This document shows positions 19,109-28,110 of a stretch of 64,000 bases of DNA, piece by piece (the stretch's first letter is position 1; the number at the start of each line of letters is the position of its first letter). The notes below the pieces were generated by a model. The model was not told the origin of the DNA. It worked only from the letters and a program-made list of their open reading frames with translations, and did no database searches. The position numbers and the translations under genes are program-made. The stretch is from Mesorhizobium sp. SOD10. GTDB taxonomy: Bacteria > Pseudomonadota > Alphaproteobacteria > Rhizobiales > Rhizobiaceae. The DNA lies in assembly GCA_000824805.1 (NCBI GenBank), contig CCNA01000012.1, positions 62,001-126,000 on the forward strand, read 5' to 3'.

Positions 19109-20377
19109 GTGAACCATTTCGATTACCGTGACGGTGTTCTCCATGCCGAGGACGTCGCGATCCCCGACATCGCAGCCGCGGTCGGCACGCCCTTCTATAG
19201 CTACTCGACGGCGACGCTGACCCGGCACTTCCGCGTCTTCAGAGAGGCTTTCGCCGGCCTCGACGCGCTGGTCTGCTACGCCATGAAGGCGAACTCCAAC
19301 CAGGCCGTGCTGAGGACGCTGGCCAGGCAGGGTGCTGGCGCCGACGTGGTCTCAGAAGGCGAATTGCGCCGCGCTTTGGCCGCCGGCATCCCGGCCGGCA
19401 AGATCCTGTTTTCTGGCGTTGGCAAGACCGCGCGGGAAATGGACTTTGCCCTGAATGCCGGCATTCTTTGCTTCAACGTCGAATCCGAGCCGGAGCTCGA
19501 GCTTTTGTCGGCGCGCGCGACCGCGCTCGGCAAGGCGGCGCCGATCTCGCTGCGCATCAATCCGGATGTCGATGCGAGAACCCACAAGAAGATCTCGACC
19601 GGCAAGGCCGAGAACAAGTTCGGCATTCCATGGCAGCGCGCTCGGCAGGTCTATGCCCGCGCGGCTGAACTGCCGGGCATCAGGGTGACCGGCATCGACA
19701 CCCATATCGGCAGCCAGATCACCGAATTGCAGCCTTTCGACGACGCCTTTGCCTTGCTTGTCGAACTGGTCGGGACCTTGCGCGCCGACGGACATGCGAT
19801 CCAGCATGTCGATCTCGGCGGCGGCCTCGGCATCCCCTACCGTGTCGACAACAGCCCGCCGCCTTTGCCCGACGCCTATGCCGAGATCGTCAGGAAGCAC
19901 GTCACCAGGCTCGGCCTGAAGGTGATGTTCGAGCCCGGACGCCTGATCGTCGGCAATGCCGGCATCCTGGTATCTGAGGTGATCTATGTGAAGGAAGGCG
20001 ACGCCAAGAACTTCCTTGTCGTCGACGCCGCCATGAACGACCTGATCCGGCCGACGCTCTATGACGCCTTCCACGACATCAGGCCTGTGGTGCAGCCGCC
20101 CGCCTCGACGCCGCGCATGAAGGTCGACGTCGTCGGCCCGGTCTGCGAGACCGGCGACTTCATCGGCCTCGACCGCGACCTGCCGAGGCTGAAGGCCGGC
20201 GACCTGATCGCCGTTTCCACCGCCGGCGCCTATGGTGCGGTGCAGGCCGGCACCTACAACACCCGGCTTCTGGTGCCGGAGGTTCTGGTCGACGGCGACC
20301 GCTTCCATGTCGTGCGGCCGCGCCAGACCTATGAGGACCTGATCGGGCTGGATTCGGTCCCCGACTGGCTGAAGTAG
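19109..20377 (+). CDS. lysA: diaminopimelate decarboxylase
   Basis: 422 residues from GTG 19109. It makes lysine from meso-diaminopimelate with pyridoxal phosphate. K60 in CYAMKANSN is the cofactor lysine, HIGSQI (about 197) and GGGLGIPY (about 238) bind phosphate, EPGR (about 275) contacts the substrate, and VCETGDFIG (about 348) brings the active-site cysteine across the dimer. All expected motifs are intact and the length is normal. Confidence 0.96.
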   Translation: MNHFDYRDGVLHAEDVAIPDIAAAVGTPFYSYSTATLTRHFRVFREAFAGLDALVCYAMKANSNQAVLRTLARQGAGADVVSEGELRRALAAGIPAGKILFSGVGKTAREMDFALNAGILCFNVESEPELELLSARATALGKAAPISLRINPDVDARTHKKISTGKAENKFGIPWQRARQVYARAAELPGIRVTGIDTHIGSQITELQPFDDAFALLVELVGTLRADGHAIQHVDLGGGLGIPYRVDNSPPPLPDAYAEIVRKHVTRLGLKVMFEPGRLIVGNAGILVSEVIYVKEGDAKNFLVVDAAMNDLIRPTLYDAFHDIRPVVQPPASTPRMKVDVVGPVCETGDFIGLDRDLPRLKAGDLIAVSTAGAYGAVQAGTYNTRLLVPEVLVDGDRFHVVRPRQTYEDLIGLDSVPDWLK

Positions 20378-20389
20378 CCTTGAGAAGCG

Positions 20390-20692
20390 CTAGATCTTCC
20401 GCTGGATCAGCGCCTTGGCTTCGGCGATCCGGTCCTCGTCCCGGCGATAGAAGATCCATTGCTTGGTGCGCTTGGTGCTGAGCAGACCGGCCTGGGTCAG
20501 CACACGCATATGCTCGCTGAGCGTTGCCTGGCTGATGCCGAGCTTTTCGGCGATCAGCAGCGCGCAGACGCCGTCCTCGACCAGATCGCCATCGGCCTGG
20601 CGCGGAAAATGCGCGCGCGGATCCTTGAGCCAGTCGAGGATCTGCAGCCTGCGCTCATTGGCGATCGCCTTGAAGATGTCGACCTCTTGCAT
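20390..20692 (-). CDS. ArsR-family transcriptional regulator
   Basis: 100 residues with a winged helix: FKAIANERRLQILDWLK, then the helix-turn-helix IAEKLGISQATLSEHMRVLTQAGLL and a wing around TKRTKQWIFYRRDE. The ELCVCD metal-binding motif of classical ArsR is replaced by GVCALLIA, with a single cysteine, so metal sensing is not supported. It is divergent from the dehydratase gene 50 bp away and abuts an inverted repeat, so it probably controls that gene and itself. Confidence 0.88.
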   Translation of the reverse strand: MQEVDIFKAIANERRLQILDWLKDPRAHFPRQADGDLVEDGVCALLIAEKLGISQATLSEHMRVLTQAGLLSTKRTKQWIFYRRDEDRIAEAKALIQRKI

Positions 20693-20708
20693 TTAGCCAT
20701 TTTGCTAA
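20693..20708. promoter_or_regulatory. candidate ArsR operator
   Basis: TTAGC (20693-20697) and GCTAA (20704-20708) form an inverted repeat with a 6-bp centre, directly next to the arsR-type gene's start codon and inside the divergent promoter region. Such placement suits autorepression; no binding data are implied. Confidence 0.45.
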
Positions 20709-20742
20709 GTTACTAATTGAAGTCAATCCCGAGGAGCAGCTC

Positions 20743-21684
20743 ATGCTGAACACCAGAACGATCACGCGCGAGCGCATCGCCGCTGTCGAACCGCGCATTC
20801 GGCCCTATGTGCGCCACACGCCCGTCATGCGCGTCGACATGGCGGATTTCTGCCGGCCTGCCTTTCCGGTCGACCTGAAGCTCGAATGCCTGCAGCATTC
20901 CGGGTCGTTCAAGGTGCGCGGCGCCTTCACCAATCTGCTCGAACGTCAGGTGCCCGAAGCCGGCGTAGTCGCCGCGTCCGGCGGAAATCATGGCGCCGCC
21001 GTCGCCTACGCCGCCATGAAGCTCGGACACAAGGCCAGCATCTTTGTGCCGGAGGTCAGCCCGCCGGCAAAGCTTGCGCGCATTCGCGGCTACGGGGCGG
21101 AGCTGGTGGTCGGCGGCGCGCGCTATGCCGAGGCGCTGGCCGCCAGCCAAGACTTCGCAGCCAGGACCGGCGCCCTGCAGATCCATGCCTTCAACCAGGA
21201 GGAAACGCTGCTCGGTCAGGGCACGCTCGGCCTGGAGATCGAGGCCGACCTGCCCGAAATCGACACGCTGCTGGTCGCCGTCGGCGGCGGCGGCCTGATC
21301 GGCGGTATTGCGGCCTGGTTCTCGGGGCGCATCCGCATCGTCGCCATCGAGCCCGAGGGCGCGCCGACGCTCTACCGCGCGCTGGAGGCCGGAGAGCCGG
21401 TCGATGCGCCCGCCGAAGGCATCGCCGCCGATTCGCTGGCGCCGAAGCGCGTCGGCGAAATGATGTTTCCGATCGCCGAAGCTTTCGTCGAGCGCTCGAT
21501 CCTGGTCAGCGACGACGACATCGTCGCGGCGCAGAAGGCGCTGTGGGACCGTGCGCGAATCATCGCCGAGCCGGGTGGCGCCGCGGCCTTCGCCGCCATG
21601 CATTCCGGACGCTATATGCCCGCGGACGGCGAGCGCGTGGCCGTCCTGGTCTGCGGTTCGAACACGAATCCTGCCAATTTCTGA
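20743..21684 (+). CDS. threonine/serine dehydratase-like PLP enzyme
   Basis: 313 residues, fold type II. The cofactor lysine is K57 in GSFKVRGA, the substrate loop is ASGGNHGAAVAYAA (about 78), and the phosphate-binding glycine loop is GGGGLIGGIA (about 184). The C-terminal serine that meets the pyridine nitrogen is in VCGSNTNP. It lacks the C-terminal regulatory ACT-type domain of biosynthetic IlvA, so a catabolic or racemase-like role on threonine, serine or a related amino acid is likelier. Paired with the divergent ArsR regulator. Confidence 0.85.
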   Translation: MLNTRTITRERIAAVEPRIRPYVRHTPVMRVDMADFCRPAFPVDLKLECLQHSGSFKVRGAFTNLLERQVPEAGVVAASGGNHGAAVAYAAMKLGHKASIFVPEVSPPAKLARIRGYGAELVVGGARYAEALAASQDFAARTGALQIHAFNQEETLLGQGTLGLEIEADLPEIDTLLVAVGGGGLIGGIAAWFSGRIRIVAIEPEGAPTLYRALEAGEPVDAPAEGIAADSLAPKRVGEMMFPIAEAFVERSILVSDDDIVAAQKALWDRARIIAEPGGAAAFAAMHSGRYMPADGERVAVLVCGSNTNPANF

Positions 21685-21798
21685 TCATAACCCGGCCAAA
21701 CCGCTTCACGTTTTTGGAACCCGCCTCGCCTTTGCCGTGTTTGTTGGTATCCTTCTGGCGATGACGTCCGGGCTATCGCGCCCGGGCAGGAAGGGCCG

Positions 21799-24405
21799 AT
21801 GACGGAACGACCCACTTCCAGCGGCGAACGCGGCTTGGCCTCGCGCCTGGCGCTCAGCCGGTTGGCAACACGGGCCTCGATACTCTTCGAGCGCGCCTGG
21901 CCGCTCGTGCTGCCCTTGCTGGTCGTCGTCAGCCTGTTCCTCAGCTTTTCATGGTTCGGCCTGTTCCCGCGCCTGCCGGACACCGCGCGCATCGGCCTTC
22001 TGATCCTGTTCGCGCTGGCGGCGGTCGCGGCTCTCTATCCGCTGCGCTTCTTCCGCATACCCTCGGCCGCGGAGGTCGACAGGCGCATCGAGGCGGCGAA
22101 CGAATTGCTCCACAGCCCGGTGCAGGCGCAGACCGACCGGCCGAGCGGCGCCGAGAGCATCTTCTCGCAGGCGCTGTGGCGCGAGCACCAAAAGCGCATG
22201 GCCGAGCGGCTCTCGAGCCTCGGCGCCGACCGGCCGCGCAGTAACGTGCCGGACTATGACCGCTGGGGCCTGCGCGCCGTGGCGGGGCTGCTGTTCGTCA
22301 CCGCTTTGGCCTTCTCCTTCGGACCCTTTGGCGGCAGGGTCGGTGACGCTTTTGTCGCCCGCGCTTCGCACGACACCGTGCCGCCGCGCATCGACGCCTG
22401 GGTGACGCCGCCGGCCTATACCGGCAAGGCGCCGCTATTCCTGACCGCCGATGCCAACCAGGCCGTCCAGACCTTTTCCGTCCCGCAAGGCAGCGACATC
22501 TCGTTGCGCGTCACCGGCGGCTCGGGCGAGGAAACGCTGAACTATGCCGATCAGGCCGGCAATGACCGCGGCATCGAGCCCGCGGCGCCCCCCGGAGCGC
22601 CCAGGGAGGCCGCTGCCCCCGCCGCCGGCCAGACGGCACCAAAAGTGCGCCAATTCGCGGATAAGCTGAACACCAACGGCACGCTGACGCTGAAATCGGG
22701 CGACAGCGACCTCGGCCACTGGGCGTTTGCCGTCATCCCTGACAAGCCGCCGACGATCCGCTTCGTCGGCGAGCCGAAGCGCGCCGTCAACGGGGCAATG
22801 GAGCTCAATTACCAGATCGACGACGATTACGGCGCGGCCTCCGCCAAAGCCGTTTTCGAACTGTCCGATCCGCCGGCCGCCAACGCGCATCCGCTGTATG
22901 GCCCGCCCGACATGCCGCTGACGCTGCCGCGCCGCGGCGGCAAGGCGAGCGCGGCCAAGACGACCAAGGACCTGACCGAGCATGTCTGGGCCGGCGGCAA
23001 CATCAAGCTGACGCTGAGCGTCACCGACGATGCCGGCCACACCGCGACCAGCGAGACCAAGACGCTTGTCATGCCCGAGCGGCCCTTCGCCAATCCGCTG
23101 GCCCGCGCGGTGATCGAGCAGCGCCGGCTGCTGGCGCTCGATACCAATGCCAAGCCGCGTGTCCTCGACCTGATGGACGCGATCACGCTGCGGCCCGAGG
23201 ACACGTTCGACAACATGTCGAACTATCTTGCCATCATGAGCGCGCGGAGCCGGCTGAAGCTCTCCGAGAGCGACGACCAGCTGCGCAACGTCGTCTCCTA
23301 TTTGTGGGAGATCGCGCTCGGCATCGAGGAAGGCAATCTCTCGGCCGCCGAGCGGCGGCTGCGCCAGGCGCAGCAGGCGTTGCAGGACGCCATCAAGAAC
23401 GGCGCCAGCGATCAGGAGATCGAGAAGGCGATGAAGGAACTGCGCGAGGCGATGAACCAGTTCCTGCAGGAATTCGCCCAGCGCGCGCAGCAGAATCCGA
23501 ACGCGCCCCAGATGCAGCAGAACGGCCGCGAGCTGCGCCAGAGCGATATCGACCGCATGATGGATCAGATCGAGAATCTGGCCAAATCGGGCGATCGCGA
23601 CAAGGCGCAGCAGCTTCTCTCGGAGCTGCAGGATATGATGAACAACCTGCAGGCCGGCCGCCAGCAGCCGGGTGGCGAGCAGGATAGCGAGATGCGCCAG
23701 CAGATGGACAAGCTCGGCGATATCATGCGCCGCCAGCAGGAGATGATGAACGACACCTTCCGCCTGGACCAGATGCAGCGCGGACAGCGCGGCGAGGGCG
23801 GCGAGCAGCAGCAGTTTGGCGAGGATGGCGAACCAGGCCAGCCGAATGACCAGCAGCGGCCGGGGCCAGGTCAGGATCGCGATCCGCTGGGACGCCCGAA
23901 GATGTCGCCGAAGGATCTGGCCGATGCGCTGAAGCAGCTGCAGGAAGGCCAAGGCCAGTTGCAAAGCGAGCTCGATCAGTTGAAGAAAGGGCTTGAAGGT
24001 CTCGGCATGGAACCCAATGAGGGCTTCGGCGAGGCCGGCAAATCGATGGGTAACGCCGAACGATCGCTTGGCCAAGGCGATGGCGACCAGGCCGTCGGCC
24101 ACCAGGGCCGTGCGCTGGAAGCCTTGCGCCGCGGCGCCAAGGAGATGATGAAGCAGATGCAGGCCATGCAGGGCGACCAGGGCGGCAGTGAGCAGGGCGG
24201 TCGCCAGCAGGACGCCGACCGCGATCCGCTGGGACGGCCGCGCGCCACCAACGGCCCCGATGACGGCACCTCGGTCAAGGTTCCCGACGAGATCGACGTG
24301 CAACGCGCCCGCCAGATCCTCGACGCGATCCGCAAGCGGCTCGGCAATGCGCTCAGCCCCGATATCGAGCGCAGCTATCTCGAACGGCTGCTGGAGCTGA
24401 AGTAG
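21799..24405 (+). CDS. TIGR02302 / DUF4175 family membrane protein
   Basis: 868 residues. Two hydrophobic segments near residues 33-55 and 63-82 and a third near 160-178 anchor it; the rest is mostly non-cytoplasmic. Residues about 195-425 are beta-rich and include WVTPPAYTGKAPLFL, a pattern shared by DUF4175 proteins. From about 510 onward it becomes a Gln/Met/Glu-rich helical region, very probably coiled coil, with low-complexity QQ and GQ runs. DRDPLGRP occurs twice, near residues 694 and 807. Function is unknown; the gene follows lysA in many Rhizobiales. Confidence 0.85.
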   Translation: MTERPTSSGERGLASRLALSRLATRASILFERAWPLVLPLLVVVSLFLSFSWFGLFPRLPDTARIGLLILFALAAVAALYPLRFFRIPSAAEVDRRIEAANELLHSPVQAQTDRPSGAESIFSQALWREHQKRMAERLSSLGADRPRSNVPDYDRWGLRAVAGLLFVTALAFSFGPFGGRVGDAFVARASHDTVPPRIDAWVTPPAYTGKAPLFLTADANQAVQTFSVPQGSDISLRVTGGSGEETLNYADQAGNDRGIEPAAPPGAPREAAAPAAGQTAPKVRQFADKLNTNGTLTLKSGDSDLGHWAFAVIPDKPPTIRFVGEPKRAVNGAMELNYQIDDDYGAASAKAVFELSDPPAANAHPLYGPPDMPLTLPRRGGKASAAKTTKDLTEHVWAGGNIKLTLSVTDDAGHTATSETKTLVMPERPFANPLARAVIEQRRLLALDTNAKPRVLDLMDAITLRPEDTFDNMSNYLAIMSARSRLKLSESDDQLRNVVSYLWEIALGIEEGNLSAAERRLRQAQQALQDAIKNGASDQEIEKAMKELREAMNQFLQEFAQRAQQNPNAPQMQQNGRELRQSDIDRMMDQIENLAKSGDRDKAQQLLSELQDMMNNLQAGRQQPGGEQDSEMRQQMDKLGDIMRRQQEMMNDTFRLDQMQRGQRGEGGEQQQFGEDGEPGQPNDQQRPGPGQDRDPLGRPKMSPKDLADALKQLQEGQGQLQSELDQLKKGLEGLGMEPNEGFGEAGKSMGNAERSLGQGDGDQAVGHQGRALEALRRGAKEMMKQMQAMQGDQGGSEQGGRQQDADRDPLGRPRATNGPDDGTSVKVPDEIDVQRARQILDAIRKRLGNALSPDIERSYLERLLELK

Positions 24406-24455
24406 TCCGTCGTCGGGGTGCGAGATTGCCCTGCACATTCAGAACCGGTAGCGTC

Positions 24456-25076
24456 ATGGCCGAGGCACAGGGCGATGATCGACTTCTGGTTTCCATCGGC
24501 AGCACCTACACCTACCTTTCGGTGATGCGACTGGCGAAGATCCAGGCTGAGACCGGCATCGAGTTTCGCTGGCGGCCATTCAACGTACGCTCGATCATGA
24601 TCGAGATGGACAATATCCCCTTCGCCAAGAAGCCGGTGAAGGCCGCGTATATGTGGCGCGACATAGAGCGTCGCGCGGCTATGTACAGGATGGTGCCCAA
24701 GCTGCCCGCGCCCTATCCGCTCGCCGAACTTGAGCGCGCCAATCGCGTCGCCGTCATTGCCGCGCGGGAGGGCTGGTGCGAGGCCTATGCCAAGGAGAGC
24801 TACCGGCGCTGGTTCGAGATGGGCGAGCCGGCCGGCAGCGAGCCGAACATCTCAGCGAGCATCGAGAAAGCGGGGCAGAAACCGGAACCGATCCTGCGGG
24901 AGGCTGACGGCGATGCCGCCAAGGCTGATCTCGCCGCCGCGACCGAACAAGCCAAATCGCTCGGCATTTTCGGCTCGCCGAGTTTCCTCGTCGACGGCGA
25001 GCTGTTCTGGGGCGACGATCGCCTGGATGATGCCATGCGCTGGCTCAGGCAGATTGAAAGCGCCCCGCCGGATTAG
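24456..25076 (+). CDS. DsbA-family isomerase (2-hydroxychromene-2-carboxylate isomerase-like)
   Basis: 206 residues from ATG 24456. The N-terminal strand LLVSIGSTYTYLSVMRL replaces the usual CxxC region, so this is the glutathione-dependent isomerase branch (kappa-GST fold), not a disulfide oxidoreductase. The C-terminal LGIFGSPSFLVDGELFWGDDRL is diagnostic. Such enzymes isomerise aromatic ring-cleavage products or act in glutathione chemistry; the substrate here is unknown. The last 32 bp overlap the convergent LysR gene. Confidence 0.82.
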   Translation: MAEAQGDDRLLVSIGSTYTYLSVMRLAKIQAETGIEFRWRPFNVRSIMIEMDNIPFAKKPVKAAYMWRDIERRAAMYRMVPKLPAPYPLAELERANRVAVIAAREGWCEAYAKESYRRWFEMGEPAGSEPNISASIEKAGQKPEPILREADGDAAKADLAAATEQAKSLGIFGSPSFLVDGELFWGDDRLDDAMRWLRQIESAPPD

Positions 25077-25968
25077 GCCCGGCCGCCGCGCCCGTCTGCC
25101 GGGTCAGCATGAACGCCTCGCGGATCGCGTTCTCCATGCCGTCGATCGCATCGCCGGTCGCCAACGGATTGCGGTGCAGGACGACGTTGGAGGAATCGAT
25201 GTCGCCGAAGCCGTCGGCAGCCGTCAGCTCGCGGCAATCAGGCGGGATGTTGCTGCGCGAGATCGGCGCGATCGCCAGGCCTGAAGTGACCGCGAGCGTC
25301 AGGCCGCCATTGGTGTCGCTGGTGTAGGCGACGCGGTAGTCGAGGCCGCGCTGCTGCAGCGACTTGATGGCGAAGTCGCGGCACCAGCCGTTGCGGCTGT
25401 AAAGCGCGATCGGCACCGGCCGCTCCTCATGCATGTGGTGCAGCGTCGATGTCACCCAGACCGTCGGGTCGTGCATCAGCACCTCGCCGCCGGAAGAGCC
25501 CTCCCATTCGAACACCACCGCAAGGTCGAGCTCGCCGGCCGCGAGCGCCCGCACCTGCGAATCCGAATGCGCGTAGCGCACCGTGACCTCGACGCGCGGG
25601 TGCCGCTTGGCAAATTCGCCCAGCGCCCGCGACAGGATCGAACGTCCATATTCGGCGGGGATGCCGATGCGTACGAGGCCGCCGAGCGGCGGCGCCACCA
25701 GCGAGGCCGCCGTTTCGTCGAGCAGCGAGACGATCCGGCGCGCGTTGACGATGAGCTCGCCGCCACGGCGCGTCAGCGCCACGCCGCGCGAGCCGCGCTC
25801 GAACAGATCGTCGCCGACCATGTCCTCGAGCTTCTTCATCTGCATCGATACGGCCGATTGCGTGCGCCCGGCTTTCTCCGCTGCACGTGTGAAATTGCCG
25901 GTCTCGGCCACCGCGACGAAGGTTCGCAGGAGATCGCTATCGAGGACTGGTCTCATCGGAGTCGCCAT
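25045..25968 (-). CDS. LysR-family transcriptional regulator
   Basis: 307 residues. N-terminal helix-turn-helix at residues 12-70 with FVAVAETGNFTRAAEKAGRT and QSAVSMQMKKLE, followed by the periplasmic-binding-like effector domain from about 95. It is divergent from the DMT exporter gene with 176 bp between them, so it is the obvious candidate regulator of that exporter. The effector is unknown. Its 3' end overlaps the convergent isomerase gene by 32 bp. Confidence 0.88.
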   Translation of the reverse strand: MATPMRPVLDSDLLRTFVAVAETGNFTRAAEKAGRTQSAVSMQMKKLEDMVGDDLFERGSRGVALTRRGGELIVNARRIVSLLDETAASLVAPPLGGLVRIGIPAEYGRSILSRALGEFAKRHPRVEVTVRYAHSDSQVRALAAGELDLAVVFEWEGSSGGEVLMHDPTVWVTSTLHHMHEERPVPIALYSRNGWCRDFAIKSLQQRGLDYRVAYTSDTNGGLTLAVTSGLAIAPISRSNIPPDCRELTAADGFGDIDSSNVVLHRNPLATGDAIDGMENAIREAFMLTRQTGAAAGPNPAGRFQSA

Positions 25969-26042
25969 AAGGAAATTTGATCCCTGGCATCATTCCAATT
26001 CGTTTGCAACATGTCAAACGCCGCGGGATAGTCACGACACCC

Positions 26043-26131
26043 ATTGGATATGCGACCGCGAAATCGGCCGCGGACCAATCGAAGAGTCCTCACTCGTGCC
26101 CGCTGCCTGAAAACGGTGGCGGGTTCTTTTT
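26043..26131 (+). promoter_or_regulatory. structured leader with terminator-like hairpin before the DMT exporter
   Basis: Two stacked hairpins lie in the leader. The first has ATTGG (26043-26047) with CCAAT (26075-26079) and, inside it, CCGCG (26056-26060) with CGCGG (26069-26073). The second has CCCGCTGCC (26099-26107) with GGTGGCGGG (26115-26123) followed by TTCTTTTT. The second hairpin looks like an intrinsic terminator 13 bp before the exporter start, which suggests attenuation or an unrecognised ligand-sensing leader. I do not recognise a named riboswitch. Confidence 0.5.
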
Positions 26132-26144
26132 CGCTGGATCGAGC

Positions 26145-27098
26145 ATGCAAAACCGGACGGTGCTTGGCATTCTGAGCCTCTGCCTCGGCGTGCTGGTCTT
26201 TTCGCTGCAGGATCCGCTGGTGAAGGCGGTGTCGGCCGGCTATCCGGTGACCGAGGTGATGGCGATCCGCGCCCTCGTCGCGCTGCCGATCCTGATCGTC
26301 CTCGTCCAGGCCGATGTCGGCCTGAAAGCGGTGCTGTCGAAGCGCTTCGGCATGCTGACGCTGCGCGCCTTCATCCAGTTCTCGTCCTACACCGTCTATT
26401 ATCTGGCGATCGCCGCACTGCCGCTGGCCGATGCGGTGGCGCTCTATTTCATGGCGCCGCTGTTCATCATGGCGATGGCCGGTCCCTATCTCGGCGAGCG
26501 CGTCTCGTGGAAAACGCTGTCTACGGTGCTGATCGGCCTGGTCGGCGTGCTTGTGATGGTGCGTCCCGGCGCCGGCGTGTTCGACTGGGCGGCGCTTTTG
26601 TCGCTGGGCTCGGCTTTCCTCTACGGCTTTTCGCAATTGATGGCGCGCCGCATCGGCGACACCGAATCGTCGACGGTAATGGCCTTCTATCAGAACGGCG
26701 CCTATCTCAGCGGCGCTGTCGCCGTGGCGACCGTCTTCCACCTTGCCGGCATTACCCATGCGGCGCATCCGAGCGTCGAATTCCTGGTGCGGCCATGGGT
26801 TTGGCCGACAATGCCGGATTTGCTGAAAATGGCAGCCTGCGGGCTGGTGGCTTCGGCCGGCATGATCCTGTTGTCGCAGGCCTACCGGATGGCGCCGGCC
26901 AACCGCGTCGCGACCTTCGAATATACCGGCATCCTGTGGTCGCCGCTGTGGGGCTTCCTGTTCTTCGCCGAAGTGCCGCGCGAAACCACCGTGCTGGGCG
27001 CGGCGCTGATCATCGGCGCCGGCCTGCTTGCGCTCAGCGGCGGGCGCCGGCGAAGTGCCGCGCCGGCGGCCGGTGCGGTCTCAAGCGAAGCAGCTTAA
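26145..27098 (+). CDS. DMT (EamA-type) exporter
   Basis: 317 residues with ten hydrophobic segments in two EamA repeats; the first repeat begins LGILSLCLGVLVFSLQDPLVKA and the second near DWAALLSLGSAFLYGFSQLMARR. Start ATG 26145. Family members export metabolites such as amino acids, purines or S-adenosylmethionine. Regulation probably involves the divergent LysR protein and the leader hairpins directly upstream. Its stop overlaps the convergent response regulator gene by 18 bp. Confidence 0.86.
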   Translation: MQNRTVLGILSLCLGVLVFSLQDPLVKAVSAGYPVTEVMAIRALVALPILIVLVQADVGLKAVLSKRFGMLTLRAFIQFSSYTVYYLAIAALPLADAVALYFMAPLFIMAMAGPYLGERVSWKTLSTVLIGLVGVLVMVRPGAGVFDWAALLSLGSAFLYGFSQLMARRIGDTESSTVMAFYQNGAYLSGAVAVATVFHLAGITHAAHPSVEFLVRPWVWPTMPDLLKMAACGLVASAGMILLSQAYRMAPANRVATFEYTGILWSPLWGFLFFAEVPRETTVLGAALIIGAGLLALSGGRRRSAAPAAGAVSSEAA

Positions 27099-27452
27099 CG
27101 CCTTGCCGACGCGGGCGCGGATCTCGGCCAGCGTGAACGGCTTTTGCACGACGTCTAGGATGATGCCGTCGAGCTCCTCGGCGCGTTCGCGCTGATCGGC
27201 ATAGCCGGTCATCAGCATGATCCTCATCGTCGGGAACTCTCTCGCGGCGGCAGTCGCCATCTCGATGCCGTCCATCTCCGGCATGCGGATGTCGGATACC
27301 ACCAGATCGTAGCCGCCGCGGGCTTGCCGGATCATGACCAGCCCCTGCGCGCCATCGGTGGCGACGGTGACATTATGGCCGTCGCGCTCCAGCGCGCGGG
27401 CGGCGAGGGTGCGAACGGACTCATCGTCCTCGACGATCAGAAGCTTTGCCAT
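27081..27452 (-). CDS. single-domain response regulator
   Basis: 123 residues, a lone receiver domain. The acidic pocket is EDD at residues 8-10, the phosphoacceptor is D54 in LVVSDIRMPEMDG, the conserved Thr is in LMTGYADQRERA, and the Lys is in VVQKPFTLAEI. Lacking an output domain, it must act by protein contact, as CheY-, DivK- or CpdR-like proteins do. I do not assign it to CpdR because the C-terminal segment differs from the CpdR sequences I know. No kinase gene is adjacent. Confidence 0.88.
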   Translation of the reverse strand: MAKLLIVEDDESVRTLAARALERDGHNVTVATDGAQGLVMIRQARGGYDLVVSDIRMPEMDGIEMATAAAREFPTMRIMLMTGYADQRERAEELDGIILDVVQKPFTLAEIRARVGKALSCFA

Positions 27453-27534
27453 GCCGAGATAGATGCCGCCGAAACGTTGATGTTTTCTGAAAATTCTAAC
27501 GATCGGCAGTTTTTCGGAAGCACCGCGGCACCTC

Positions 27535-28077
27535 TCAGACGTCGCCCTTCACCACCCCGACAAAGGGCAGCTCGCGGAATGCATGGGCGACATCCATGCC
27601 GTAGCCGACGACGAAATAGTCCGGGCAGTCGAAGCCGACATAGTCGGCGTTGAGCGAGGTTTGGCGGCGCATCCGCTTGTCGAGCAGCACCGCGATGGCG
27701 CAGCTCCTGGCGCCGCGCGAAAGCATCAGGTCGCGGGTGTAGGAAAGCGTCTTGCCGGATTCCAGTATGTCATCGATCAACAGCACGTCGCGGCCGGCGA
27801 CTTCGTTGTCGATGTCGCGCAACACCCTGACCTCGCCGCTCGTGGTGCCGGCGCCATAGCTGGAGATGAAGATGAACTCGACTTCCGGCGACAGGCCGAC
27901 ATCATGCATGGCGCGAATGAGATCGGCGGCGAAGACGAACGAGCCCTTGAGGATCGAGATCACCAGCAGGTCGTGGTAGTCGCGCCCGGCGATCTCCTTC
28001 GCGAGCTCGAGATTGCGGCGCGCTATCGCCGATGCCGAAAACAGAACCTCGATGTCCTTGCCGCGCACGACTGGCAT
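27535..28077 (-). CDS. hpt: hypoxanthine phosphoribosyltransferase
   Basis: 180 residues from the ATG at 28077, preceded by AAGGAG. The PRPP-binding motif DVLLIDDILESGKTL is at about residues 96-110, and the purine-site segment DYFVVGYGMD near 160 is intact. It salvages hypoxanthine to IMP. An upstream in-frame ATG at 28104 is less likely because of the ribosome site. The start lies 34 bp from the foldback repeat. Confidence 0.93.
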   Translation of the reverse strand: MPVVRGKDIEVLFSASAIARRNLELAKEIAGRDYHDLLVISILKGSFVFAADLIRAMHDVGLSPEVEFIFISSYGAGTTSGEVRVLRDIDNEVAGRDVLLIDDILESGKTLSYTRDLMLSRGARSCAIAVLLDKRMRRQTSLNADYVGFDCPDYFVVGYGMDVAHAFRELPFVGVVKGDV

Positions 28078-28110
28078 AGCTTTCTCCTTCAAGATCGGCA
28101 GCAACGTCGG

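Noticed and set aside
22435..24438. 667-codon minus-strand frame opposite the TIGR02302 gene
   Set aside because: Leu/Ala/His-rich translation produced by the antisense of Gln/Glu-rich codons; no start context or family resemblance.
27081..27452. Naming the single-domain response regulator CpdR or DivK
   Set aside because: The receiver residues fit any such protein, and the C-terminal segment does not match the CpdR sequences I remember.
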